Source: Chelonoidis abingdonii
Taxonomy: Eukaryota > Chordata > Testudines > Testudinidae
Direction of reading: 5' to 3'
NCBI RefSeq assembly: GCF_003597395.2
Contig: NC_133769.1
Location: 177,535,476 to 177,599,475, forward strand
DNA: 64,000 bases
A program made the translations under genes and the position numbers. Below, piece after piece: positions 31,850-42,880 of the stretch (position 1 is the first letter of the stretch; each line of letters opens with the position of its first letter). The notes beneath the pieces are model-generated. The model was not told where the DNA came from and searched no databases. It saw only the letters and a list, made by a program, of their open reading frames with translations.

Positions 31850-32604
31850 CTGCCCACAGCTGCTATAGAATGGGAGATATCCAAAACATGCTACGATGGG
31901 TATAATCCGCTCATACTAACAGTGCTGGCCAATCTCAGTGCGTTCCTGGTACCCAAACCAGTGGGGACATACGCTTTTGCGTGGACTATACGTAAGCTAA
32001 ATGCGGTAATCGTCCTGAAGCTATCCATATGCATGCCACCGAATGAGCTACTTGCAATAAGTTGGGACGTGCCATTGCAATATCTACATTGACTTACCAG
32101 GGTCTGCAAGTCGATCCTGCAAGGAAAGGTCCAGCATTCATCACCCATGCGGTGGGTGTATGAAATTAATGTTCTTCCCTTCGGGATGCGAAAATGCACC
32201 CGCCTACCTTCCAGAGCTTGGTAGATGTTTACTTAGGCAGGACTGGGTGACATATGCAGTTGCCTACCAGATGATGTTGGCCATTTTTTCTGAACTCCTG
32301 CCCAACACTAGAACCCTGGCGAAAGGTCTTTGAGCCATCAAGGCCAGGCAGGACTAACTGTTTCAAGGCCAATAATGTCAAATAGGCAAACAGAGTAACT
32401 TACCTGGAACACAGCTGGGTTCGGGAACCATAAACCACCCTACAGCCAAGGTGGCTGCTATCCAAAGTGGCCTGTCCAAAGTCAAGCAAACAGTCCAATC
32501 TTGCTAGGTCTTGGGCGGTACTACAGGCGATTTGTACCACACTACAGTTGAAATCGCTGCACCCACTGACGCACCTGACCAAAAGACCCAGCCAATGCAG
32601 TTAG
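31850..32604 (+). pseudogene. Decayed partial reverse transcriptase of Gypsy-type copy 2
   Basis: GDIRFCVDY (about 31,965-31,990) is the conserved fingers motif. STLTYQGLQVDP marks the second block with its first catalytic Asp lost to decay. The Y-x-D-D active site is at about 32,264-32,278, with a one-base insertion between Tyr and the two Asp codons. The frame around 32,500-32,590 (GTTGDLYHTTVEIAAPTDA) is the decayed thumb/connection region. RNase H is absent because the inverted LTR begins at about 32,605. Confidence 0.75.
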
Positions 32605-33083
32605 TTGAACTGATGAGAAAACAATTAGTTAAAGAACAAGAAAGAAAGAAAAAGGTACAAGTTACCTCTGTTATTCTAGATGGTAGTACATTTTCAGCCG
32701 TGTCTTTCAGCTTAAGACACTGGAGGAAAAAGCTGCCTCCAACAGACCTATACAATTAAAATACTTTTAGCCAATACACATAAAACTCTACCAGCCGAGA
32801 ATCACAGTTGTCAATACCAGAAAAACATTAAAAGACAAACTGTCTTTCTACCTTGGTACTATACAAAATTGGAAGCAGAAGATAGAAGAGCCTGTAGGTA
32901 TGTGTGGTCACTCTCAGAGCCTAGAGAGAACAACGGACATAGAACACACACCCAAGCTTCCCTCCACCCAGATTTGAAAGTATCTTGTCCTCTGATTGGT
33001 CCTCTGGTCAGGTGTTTGGTTCCCTGTTTGTTAATACTTTACAGGTGAAAGAGACATTAACCCTTAGCTATCTGTTTATGACA
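32605..33083 (-). repeat. Inverted partial LTR at the right end of copy 2
   Basis: The reverse complement from 33,083 inward reproduces 27,078 onward. It is almost identical for about 190 bp (to the ACCACACATAC motif) and alignable with small indels to about the LTR position equal to 27,555. It ends in CTGTTTATGACA. Confidence 0.88.
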
Positions 33084-33474
33084 GCGCCCCAATCCCAAGC
33101 CACAACCCCTGTCCCAGCCCTGAACACCCCCCAAAATCCAGAGCCTCCTCCTGCACCCTAAACCCCTCATCCCTGGCCACACCTCAGAGCCTGCACCCCC
33201 AGATGAGAGCCCTCACCCTCTACACCCCAATCTCCTGCCCCAACCCAGAGCCCCCTACCACGCCCTGAACCCCTGGTTTCTGGTCACATCCCCAAGTTAC
33301 AGCCCTCACCCCCTCCTGCACCCCAACCGCCTGCCCCAGCCCAGTGAATGTGAGTGAGGGTGGGGGAGAGCCAGCCACCAAAGGAGGGGAAATGTAGTGA
33401 GCAGAGGGTGGGGCCTCAGGGAAGGGGTGGGACTAGGATATTTGGTTTTGTGGGACTAGAAAGTTGGCAACCCT
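33084..33474 (+). mobile_element. Older interspersed element, right part
   Basis: Continuation of the element at 26,654-27,077. It starts with the duplicated GCGCC and ends AAAGTTGGCAACCCT. The interior is C-rich with repeated CCTGCACCCC and GCCCCAGCCC motifs. Confidence 0.65.
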
Positions 33475-35919
33475 AATCTTGACTGGAGAAATATAATTAA
33501 TTCTGGACAGTGTAACCTGTTGAGAAGAGACCAATCCACAACAACTGTTGTGTCAATGTTTTTGGCATTGAATCTGAAATTTGGAAATTCCCTTTTTTTT
33601 TTGGAAGCAGCTATCCCTTCACTTTATAATATATATATAGGACTCAACCATGGGTGAGATCGAAGAAACTTTTGTTACCCATAATCTGATGATAAATATA
33701 TCAACATATTATCATCCATAAAAATACTGGAAAAATTCTACTTTCTGTTACTGTAGTAGGATTTTGTACATCATTTCTATGTAATTTTTAACCAAAGCAT
33801 AATTTTAAAAAAGATTTAACTTTAATTTTTTTCAATCATTTATTTCTGCCCTGGCTGAGTCATAGCAGATCACATCCAGTGCATCACAGGATATTTTGTT
33901 AAGCAGTAAAATGGGCTTGTCCCTGCTTCCATTGAAGCTGATGAATCTTTCCACTGGTTTAACGGAGGGCAATAATGGATCCCACCATGTAACTAATACA
34001 CATTAGCATCATCCCTTTCAAGCCATCAGCAAATTCCGAGCCATCAGAATCAACATATCATGTATTTAATTTATTTTTCTTTATAAAACAAAGTGAAACA
34101 CTCATGAAAGGTGCCAGAGTGAAGGTCAGGGAAACTGCAATTCTTCATCAACAGAACAGTGCAGCAGTAATTCAAGTTTCCCAGCACTGCTCCCCACCCA
34201 TGTGTTGTAACCTTGACCCCTATGAACAACTCTAGGTGTGAAAATACAGTACAATCTCCATGGCTTCTCTGCTGAGATTGCTAACAAGTAGGCCCATTGT
34301 GATAGTGGTATTTGTGATACGGGCATCCATCCACAAGGAAGTTCACTGAAGTTACCAACTCATTGCACTTAGCCCTGTAAATGACCCATTAGACAGACAT
34401 GATTTCTAGAGGGAGCTTTTCAAAGGCACAAAGGACAGTTAACTCCTATTGGCGTTCAGTTGGGCAGCTAAGTGCCAAGTTTCCATATCTTTGAAAATAT
34501 CCTCCCGCCCTCTCCATCACTATTGATCTGAACCAGGTTCAAACTGATGGCCTAGATCAAAGTTTCTATCCTATTGTTAACCCTCTCTGCAAGATAAACT
34601 GGGATCAGAGTCTGGGTGCCAACACAGGGGCTAAAAGTGGGGTACCTCTATGTGGGATTTCTGGCTGGAGCAAGGCTAGTATGGCTACACTGGTAGGCGA
34701 ACTGGCTACCCCCACCGTACAGGTGTAGCATGGGACATCCTTCTCCATGCGCCTTCTAGAACATCTGACAATATCTGCCCTCCAAAGAGATCAGACTGCC
34801 ACCACTCAGGTAATGTACCTCCTCTCTTGTAAGAGTTATAATTAAGCCAAAAATAAGGAAAATATCAAGTTAACTCCAATATATAGAAACCTAAGTAGGT
34901 GTCATAGAGCTATCCTGTTACTTCTGTTACACAAAGGAAAATAAATAATATTTAATAAACTTATGCAGGAGTTACTCGGGGTAGAGACCATAGCCATTTC
35001 TAACCCACCCTCATTAATCTGCCTAGTCTAATCTATCCCATACCCAGTTTGCCTGAGCACCTGATGAAATTATAGAGAAAACCAAACTGAGGTGTTTTTG
35101 GTTTCTCTTCCTCCTCCTCAAAGCAAACATTAAGTGTTATTTAAATCCTTCTTCCATTTACTTTTATATTGATCTCTCATATTTATTATTTGCAAGGGCT
35201 GGTGTTATTGGGAGAAAGGCATTGTGATGGATGAGGTGGGCCTTACGCTTAGTCCTGAAGGTGATAAAATTTGTAGTAATTCTCTTTTTTGTGAGGAGGG
35301 AGTTCCGTAGCTATGGGACAACCAGCAAGAAAGCTCTGCTTCCCATCCCAGCAATCTGACTGTGTTCACAGATAATTCTGTGGTTCCCAGCGAGCAGGAG
35401 AGAGAGGGGTCCTCCAGTCTTGTGGGCCCGTCCCATGAAGAACCTTGAATTCGATCTGATATTGGATAGGGAGACTATGTAGCTAACAGAGAACTGGGGA
35501 TGATGTGTGTGTGTTGATCAGATGTGCTTTAAAATATATTATTGCTATTTATCTTTTTTCTTTCGTTTTTGTTTCCTTGGCAGACTTGTTGGGAAAGGAT
35601 GAATTCAGAGTTCCTTGCTCTGGAACATGGTGAAGAGATACCAGCTGACTTTGAAAAATGACTGGCCTGCTAAAAGAGTCTGCACCCTGAGTTTCTGTCT
35701 TCCAAAATGCAGTTCATCCAGCAGCCTGTTGAAGGATGGACTCTGGATTCCCTCAACTGGAAAGGGGTAACAAGGTGCCATTTGGCTTTGCAGACCAACC
35801 TTTGTCTTTCCTGCACCACAGTGCAGTGAATACCTACTCACTGCTCTGTGGCTCTGAAAAGAGCCCTTGGGGGAATTTCATAAGTCTTCAGTGCTGGCCC
35901 AACTCGGTACCCATTAAAG
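33475..35919. other. Intergenic stretch with few recognisable features
   Basis: There is a small palindrome at 34,412-34,500. Positions 35,190-35,500 look like the 3' part of an ancient L3/CR1-like repeat (GAGGGAGTTCCGTAGCTATG, CATGAAGAACCTTGAATT). Nothing else can be supported. No coding exons seen. Confidence 0.6.
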
Positions 35920-36016
35920 CAGTGGTTCTCAAATTTTTGTACTGGTGACCCCTTTCACATAGCAAGCCTCTGAGTGTGACACCTTCCCCTTATAAATTAA
36001 AAACACATTTTTATAT

Positions 36017-36633
36017 TGTGACAGACCCAGGCCAATGTGGTACAGGAGTCTAGTAGAGGGCAAATATACTAGTCACTGGCTGAGTAGTTTTCTGTTCCCT
36101 GAGTGACTAGAGCAGGGGCTGCACTGGAGTAATCAGGAAACTGCTAGAACCAATTAAGGCAGACGGCTGATTGAAACCGCAGCCACAAGGCAGGCTAATC
36201 AGGGCACCTGGAGTTTAAAAGGAGCTCACGCCAGTCAGGGAGGGAGGACTGAGAAGAGGAAGTCGCGTGAGAGAGCTGGGCAGCAAACGAGGCACAAAAG
36301 CTGAAGTGACGAGCTGGCCTGGAAGCGACTATGGAGACAACGTGTTATCAGCACCCCGGAGAGAGGCTCCCGTGTCTTCTGGAGGAAGGCTATGGGCGAA
36401 ATAGCACCAGGCGAGTTGTAATGTCATGGCAGGCTGTTCAAGAGGTATATAGACACAGCTGCAATCCAAGGGCCTGGGCTGACTTGGGAGTTAGAGGGCG
36501 GGCCCGGGTACCAAACTTCCAACTCCTGATCCGACTCAGAGAGCCTGACGTCCAGACTGTGGGAAAGATCACGTGAGGTGAGAAAATCTGCCAAGAAGCG
36601 CAGGCCCACCAAGGAGAGCAGAAAACTTTGGCA
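36017..36633 (+). mobile_element. Solo LTR inside the hAT element
   Basis: About 617 bp from TGTGACAGACCC to AAAACTTTGGCA (family end is TTTGTCACA). It shares GGCAGGCTAATCAGGGCACC, TTTAAAAGGAGCTCAC and CTGCCAAGAAGCGCAGG with the broken copy at 55,491-56,897. TTTAAAAGG is a likely TATA-type promoter. No internal coding region is attached. Target duplication unclear. Confidence 0.78.
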
Positions 36634-36711
36634 GTGAAAATATTTAACACCATTATAAAATGTTGGATGCAAGAAGCGCATTGGGGTGCATGCTGACAGC
36701 TTGTGACCGCC

Positions 36712-37877
36712 TGGTACTAAACGTCTGTCCCAGATCGGATGTAGCGTACAAATCTGGCGTATCGTGAACCTTGCCCAGAGCTTATAACCAGCTGGATCTT
36801 CTCGGCTGCACCAACTAGACTTAGGGGGTTCCTAGTTACCCCCGAGTCACCCCAATCCTTATCCCTGGGGGACCCCAAGGACCCAGAACCCTGGGTCTCC
36901 CTCCTCTCCTCCCAGCTTCCCTCCCTTCTGGTTAGCGGTGCGAGACTAGATTCACTCCTTGAATGCAAAACGAAGAAGAGCTATTTCCTCCCTCGAGGTC
37001 TTAGGCTAATTCAAAGCTGATCCACGGGAGCTAACACACCAGGAGATTCAACCCCTCCCTGGTCTCGCTAGCCGTAACTAGAGAAAGCTCCAAACCACAA
37101 GAGAAAGAGGTTGATTCTTTGCTCACTTTCCCCGGAGCCCTGTTCCCTGCCCTGGGAACCTAGGCAATCAACCACCCAACGCCTGGGCTTATTTCCCGTT
37201 TCCCGCCCCCACTCTTGCCTGTCCTACCAATGTAACCAGAGCTCCTTGGGCACAAAAATTCTTCCCCTTGCCTCACTATGAAGCAACTCCACAAGTTTTA
37301 AGAAGAAAACTTTATATAAAAAGAAAGAAATCGATACAATAATCTTCATTACAGAAACTCAATAACAGCTTTTTATAGAAAATAGTGAATATACAGTCTG
37401 AGTTAAAAGATAGCCCCGTTAAACATCCAGCAAACACACACCTGAAAATTACAACGACAGAAGCTCATCACAGCCGAATTACTTTGCTTCCTTTTTCGTA
37501 GCTGCACAGATGTTAGGCGAGTTGAAAGCACAGGGAGGGTAAAGAAAAACTGTGTTTTCTCATCAGCCGAGGAAAACAAAAAGAAACCCAGCAATCAACA
37601 CACCTGTAAATACAACACAAACTCCTCACAAGCCGAATGATTTGTTTTCCGTTGTACTCACAGAACCTTTAGTAATTTGAGATAAGAGGGAGTTAGAAGA
37701 AAAGCTTGTTTACCCACATCCGAGGAAAACAAACAGACCGAGTATACAAATTCCCGCCCCTGACTTTTAAACAATCCAGTTCTCTGATTGGTCCTCTGGT
37801 CAGGTGTTTGGTTCCCTTTGTTCACCCTTTACAGGCAAAAGAAAATTAACCCTTACCTTACCTATCTACTTATGACA
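36712..37877 (-). mobile_element. Solo LTR of the Gypsy-type family (divergent subfamily)
   Basis: Read on the minus strand it begins TGTCATAAGTAGATAGGTAA at 37,877 and contains AACACCTGACCAGAGGACCA, as in the other LTRs of this family. It ends near 36,712 (TTTAGTACCA). About 1,166 bp. It sits between the second and third parts of the hAT element. Confidence 0.75.
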
Positions 37878-37940
37878 TCCCCCCATATAATAACCTCGTG
37901 GCCCCCTGAGGGGTCTCAACCCCCAGTCTGAGAATCCCTG

Positions 37941-38671
37941 CATTAAAGTCAGTGGGAGTTCTACTATTGGCTCCAATGGGAGCAGAGTTTGACTGGATTT
38001 TTAAAAATCCCTCCCACCATGTCTCAACTGTGGTATTTTCAAGAATTAATCATGACCAATATACAGCTTCAACCATCACTTACATGCAGACTTCAGAAGG
38101 GAGTCCAGCAACACGAAGTTGTCAAGAGAGGAGCTCCCACTTTCAACCCCTGTGTACATTAAGAAGAGAATCAGACATCACCACCAGCAAAAGGATTCTT
38201 CATAATAGAGTTATTCTCATTTTCTCTGTGTAGGACAATATTATACAGAGCAGACTAGACTATCAATATACATTACCATGCAGAAAACAGGTTAATCTCC
38301 TGTTCATTTGGCAGTAATGAATCCTAAGAGGAGTCTTCTTTGAAGAGAAATAAATGCAAGATAATGGACTGAGCTTGTAATGGGCTAGCTATTAGTGTGT
38401 CTTTGTGTTTATACACGAACAATTAAAATAGACCATCTGGCTCTCTGCTACCATTAAAATGTTTTCTTAACTTTATCCCTTCACTCTTCCCCATGCCAAG
38501 CTTCTAATGCTTAGCTTTCAAGGACAAGACAGTAGAAACAGGATGAAAAAATTCCAGCGTTGGACAAAACGGACACTAGAATGCCTGAATTTTCAGATGT
38601 GCTGAACACTTGTAGCACCTACTGAAGTCAGCTGAAGTTGTGGGTGCTCAACACTCTGTAAATCAGGCACA
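37941..38671. other. Intergenic stretch with one small palindromic repeat
   Basis: 38,583-38,668 is a palindromic short element (GCCTGAATTTTCAGATGTGC ... CTCTGTAAATCAGGC). No other feature seen. Confidence 0.55.
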
Positions 38672-38863
38672 TACACCTCTACCCCAATATAACGTTGTCC
38701 TCGGGAGCCAAAAAATCTTACCGTGTTATAGGTGAAACTGCATTACATCGAACTTGCTTTGATCCGCCGGAGCGCATAGCCCCGCCCCACCGAAGTGCTG
38801 CTTTACCACTTTATATCCAAATTTGTGTTACATCGGGTCTCGTTATATCGGAGTAGAGGTGTA
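38672..38863. mobile_element. Tigger/mariner-like MITE with TA boundary
   Basis: Perfectly suggestive terminal inverted repeats: TACACCTCTACCCCAATATA at the left and TATATCGGAGTAGAGGTGTA at the right. 192 bp, non-coding. TA at both termini fits a TcMar-type duplication. Confidence 0.8.
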
Positions 38864-38978
38864 CTGCCCAAGTTACTGTAAATCCTGAAAGGGAGCTGTG
38901 TATAACTGCACTCTATCCATACAAAACTGGATGAGGCACCATGAGGGGAAAGGAAGGAGGAGTTATCTGAAATGACAA

Positions 38979-39108
38979 GTATCAGAGGGGTAGCCATGTT
39001 AGTCTGGATCTGTAAAAGCAGCAAAGAATCCTGTGGCACCTTATAGACTAACAGACGTTTTGGAGCATGAGCTTTCGTGGGTGAATACACACTTCGTCGG
39101 ATGCATGT
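38979..39108 (+). mobile_element. Foldback-family repeat, single arm
   Basis: GTATCAGAGGGGTAGCCATG through GGTGCC-type core (CCTGTGGCACCTTATAGAC) to ACTTCGTCGGATGCATG. It matches one arm of the complete foldback at 39,831-40,046; other copies are at 55,238-55,367 (plus) and 59,733-59,858 (minus). Confidence 0.85.
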
Positions 39109-39674
39109 CTGTTTCTGAAATTACACTTCATCTCTCTGATGCCTCTAAATCATAGTGTAACATACATGGGGAAAATATTGCAAATTAAGCCTTCTAAGTT
39201 AATATTCAAAATGCAGCCTAAAGAACAGGGAAAAACATGATTATCAACCTATGGTAGTGCCAGCACAGAAAGAGAATGAACCAAGGTGACAACTCCACAC
39301 GTGATAGTGCGATGGAGAGACACAGGGGACAGGTAGCTTTGGCCTTTCTGTGGTAACATCTAGCACACAGTATTTACCATTTATATTACGATTACATCCA
39401 AAGGCTGCAGTCAGGACTAGCGTCACATTGTGGTAGTTACAGAAACACAAATGAAGAGCCAATCCTTACATGGGACACCTTACCAAAAAATTGTTCATCT
39501 GCATACCCTAGGAGGCTCAAATATGTTTTGAGTGAAGAAGGGGAAGGTCAGATATACTATTGCAATTTACAGTAGGAATCCCATAGTATATGAAGTACTT
39601 CATCGAACTCTGTCACCCTTGAGAAATAAGATCTTAGTTGATATACTTGTTGTAATCACTGGTAAATAGATATT

Positions 39675-39727
39675 ATATGAAGACCTTTGTGGTCCCGTCT
39701 AACCCTAAGGTTCTATGATTCTATGGG
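39675..39727 (+). mobile_element. CR1 3' tail fragment
   Basis: GGTCCCGTCTAACCCTAAGG then TTCTATGATTCTATG, the extreme 3' end of a CR1 with its short ATTCTATG-type repeats. Confidence 0.65.
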
Positions 39728-39830
39728 TATGCACAATACACTCTCAGTAAGAGGATGGTGCCATCTGCCTGCCTCTCCCATAACAGGCCCTAGAGAACAG
39801 GAATATCCACTGTGAACACTCATTTTATAG

Positions 39831-40046
39831 TATCAGAGGGGTAGCCGTGTTAGTCTGGATCTGTAAAAGCAGCAGAGAATCCTGCGGCACCTTATAGACT
39901 AACAGACGTTTTGGAGCGTGAGCTTTCGTGGGTGAATACCCACTTCGTCAGACACAGGCCTGCGTATGATGAAGTGGGTATTCAATCACGAAAGCTCATG
40001 CTCCAAAACGTCTGTTAGTCTATAAGGTGCCACAGGATTCTCTGCT
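39831..40046. mobile_element. Complete foldback element with probable 10-bp target duplication
   Basis: Arms 39,846-39,950 and 39,965-40,040 are inverted copies (ATAGACTAACAGACGTTTTG / CAAAACGTCTGTTAGTCTAT) around a loop of about 15 nt (ACACAGGCCTGCGTA). Flanks CATTTTATAG (39,821-39,830) and CATTTTACAG (40,047-40,056) match 9/10. Confidence 0.8.
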
Positions 40047-40056
40047 CATTTTACAG

Positions 40057-41342
40057 TGTTGATCACTGATTTAATTTTCAATTTCTACAAATGAAAGACT
40101 GCATCAGTCACTGTACTTTATGGGCCTGCTTCGCTTGATTCTTATGGCCGGTGCCTTGTATAATGCAGGTGTAAATGGTTAAACAAGGGACAAGGCAGTA
40201 GTGAATCTTCCCTATGTCTAAGTGTTTGAGGTAACAAATCAGATAAGGTAGTATCGGGTACAGTATGAGAACCTGAATGGAACAGGATAGAATTATAAAG
40301 CTAGGAAAAAAAGGCCTCAGTTTGATTATTAAAATGGTGAGCTCTTTGGAGCAGGGTCTGTGTTTGTACAATACTTACTATAATGGGGGTCTTCTTAGGC
40401 ACTGCTGAAATAGAAATAGTAACATAAAAAAAACCCTGTATGGTTTCTGACAGATAATCAACCTCACATCACAATCAAAATCTTCACTGTTTATACCTTG
40501 AGAGGTAACATCAAATTTCTGGCAGGCTGATAGATAGCCTGGTTACAAGTCTCCTGAGAGATGATAGTTCTGAATAGTATATTGATATTGCAGATTGGTT
40601 TTGTTAGCAGCTTACTGTAGCTTGTGTCCAAATCAAATTTCCTTGTGCGTGGAAAAGCATATGAGGTGGAAAGTTATGAAGAAACATATGACAGAATGGC
40701 AAAAAAAGCCCAGAAAAACAAAATGTGTACTGCAGTATTCTTTTTAGATCCAAAGCTGAGTTGTAGGGGTTTATCTTGGATCTGAACTTGCCAAAATTTA
40801 GATTATGTAGTTCACAGGAATAGGGTTATTGCATAACAGATATAAGCTAGTCCAGCACTTTGAACATACTCTCTTGGGCATGTTTTCATAATGACTTCCC
40901 TGTTCTGACAACACATTTAGTGAGGGGCCTGAACCAAAATTCACTAATCCAAACCCCAGAAACTTTTCCATTAGCACTAACGGATCAGATCCCAAAAACT
41001 ATTCAACCATTGCAAATCAGGACATAGCCCTTAAACAGAGGATGATTTTCTAAAATACAAGCACCTGTTCCTCCAACTGACGTCAGTGGGCCTTGTGGGA
41101 GTTCAGCACCTCTGAAAATCAGGCCTAGCATGTGTTTGAAATCTTCAGCCAAATTAGCTACAAATTCATAGCTCTGACCAATACCTTAGAAAATTCAACA
41201 GCAAATACTGTAGTCTTCTTTTACTAGATCTTCTGGATCTAGTAAAAAACATTACAACTGGAACTACAGTCTGTCCAATTTTATTTGCCCACTGCACTTT
41301 TTAGTATATGCTATGAATTCACCTGAAAAGCTATCCCTTCCC
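40057..41342. other. Intergenic stretch
   Basis: 40,325-40,425 resembles an old conserved 3' repeat (TTTGTACAATACTTACTATA) related to 59,578-59,690. A small palindrome is at 41,045-41,127. No gene seen. Confidence 0.5.
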
Positions 41343-41525
41343 CCTCAGTGGTTTGAGCATTGGTCTGCTAAACCCAGGGTTGGGAGTACAATCCTTGAGG
41401 GGGCTACTTAGGGATCTGGGGCAAAATCAGTACTTGGTCCTGCTAGTGAAGGCAAGGGGCTGGAATCGAGGACATTTCAGGGTCCCTTCCAGTTCTATGA
41501 GATAGGTATATCTCCATATATTATA
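41343..41525 (+). mobile_element. tRNA-derived SINE of cryptodiran turtle type
   Basis: The head has a Pol III A box in CTCAGTGGTTTGAGCATTGG and a B box in GGGTTGGGAGTACAATCC. Next come the typical GAGGGGGCTACTTAGGGATC body and the tail GGTCCCTTCCAGTTCTATGA. The head fits a tRNA-Lys-derived origin. This family is a marker for hidden-necked turtles and is the best single taxonomic clue in the window. Confidence 0.85.
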
Positions 41526-42631
41526 TTGTGTCAGATTAGACTGTAAACTGTTTGGGGCAAGAACCATTTCTTCATATGCATTCGTTAATAGCTTAGGCAG
41601 AGTGGGTCCTGATCGTGACTGGGTCTTTGGATGATATTGCAATACAAAATAATACATAAAAATGTTGTAAGTGCCTGTCTGCAATGGCAATAGGTACTCT
41701 ACAAGCCAATGAAATTGATAAATATACAATAAATATTCCACTCCACAGCAGCCCCCCTTCTGGCCCATTTTCTTTCTATTAAGTAAACCCAAATGGGTTG
41801 ACATGAGCAGTGACTGTAGAGTGATATAGTTGGGTGCAGTGGAAGCTGTTAAAAACAACCTTGCATCATCACCAAGGACATAGAAATATGCATTCTCAGT
41901 GCATTTCTTCTTCTTAGTGGGAGCAGCTGACCCAAAGTCATTTGAGCTTTGGACAGAGAGATGTGTTGTCTGAGTTGAGGACTGGACACTTGAGACCATC
42001 ATTCTCCCCTGATTTATACCTGTTTATACAGGTGTAACTCCATGGACTTCAACATTGTTACTCCTGACTGATGTCGGTGCAAGAAACTCAGCCCCTGGGC
42101 TGCACAGAAGTGAGTCCCCACCTGGTTTAGAACCAGATGTACAGAACAAATATAAAGTGGGCACTTACTTTGCTGTGCTAGTGTAGAGCTGAGCTGGCAC
42201 GGAAAACATTAGGAAGAGGTGGTTGTCTGAAACGGACATAAATCCTCCCTGCTGTTTTTCAAAGGAGGGAAGATTACTGTTCCCTTTTGACCACCCAAAT
42301 CACCTGAATAGGCATCCAGGTGATGTGAGAGGCACTGGGAGTCTGTTGCGAATACTTCACAGTGAAAGGTATAGAAAATGACTTGTTGACTTAAAAGAGT
42401 AAGAAAAATCCTGGCCCCACTGAAGTCAATGGCAAAGCGCCTATTGACTTAACTGAGGCCACGATGTCATGCTAAGTGTAGTTTTGGATGATTTATCATG
42501 TGTGTAAGCAGGTATCTTTCCCCTCTTCACAGTATGTGTGTATAGCTTCACTCTAGTTTTATTGTTCACTGTTGTTCATCCTTAGGCTGTAATGTTAGAG
42601 TGCAAGAAATAAGAATATATTTGGCATATGA
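41526..42631. other. Intergenic stretch
   Basis: It contains short palindromic repeats around 42,005-42,105 and 42,405-42,470. The 191-codon minus-strand frame at 41,427-42,002 overlaps the SINE and has no recognisable domain. Nothing else is supported. Confidence 0.5.
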
Positions 42632-42880
42632 GAATAGCGCAGCTGAAGTCGACGTATCTTAAATCAAATTAAAATTACTTACTTCACATCCTCGTGATGC
42701 TGGATCGACGGCCGCAGCTCCCCCCTCGACTTTGTTTCCGCCTCTCGCACTGTGGAGTTCAGCAGTCGACGGGAAAGTGATCGGGGATCAATTTACCGCG
42801 TCTACACTACACATGATAAATCAACCCCCGATATATCGATCACTACCCCCCAATCCGGTGGGTACTGTAGACATACCCCT
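42632..42880 (-). mobile_element. Turtle-type MITE with CG-rich core
   Basis: GCGCAGCTGAAGTCGACGTA at the left, CAGTCGACGGGAAAGTGATC and CCCGATATATCGATCACTAC in the body, and GTACTGTAGACATACCCC at the right end. The expected inverted terminus is decayed on the left. A related element is at 48,321-48,616. Confidence 0.65.

Larger units (their letters stand above)
27078..33083 (+). mobile_element. Ty3/Gypsy-type element, copy 2, with inverted terminal LTR sequence
   Basis: The order is a full 5' LTR (27,078-28,059), decayed primer site, gag, protease, integrase, partial reverse transcriptase, then an inverted 479-bp LTR piece (about 32,605-33,083). The outer ends are therefore the same LTR terminus in opposite orientation (TGTCATAAACAG ... 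CTGTTTATGACA). The 5-bp repeat GCGCC lies immediately outside both (27,073-27,077 and 33,084-33,088). All frames are broken. The LTR is younger-looking than the internal region. Confidence 0.85.
35920..37940 (-). mobile_element. hAT element split in three by two LTR insertions
   Basis: The same family as 6,422-6,640, here in reverse. The pieces are 35,920-36,016, 36,634-36,711 and 37,878-37,940. The outer ends CAGTGGTTCTCAAA and GTCTGAGAATCCCTG are the terminal inverted repeats. CATTAAAG flanks both sides exactly (35,912-35,919 and 37,941-37,948), proving the three pieces are one insertion. Confidence 0.92.

Noticed and set aside
41427..42002. 191-codon minus-strand frame
   Set aside because: Overlaps the tRNA-derived SINE and ends without any known domain or splice context; likely chance.
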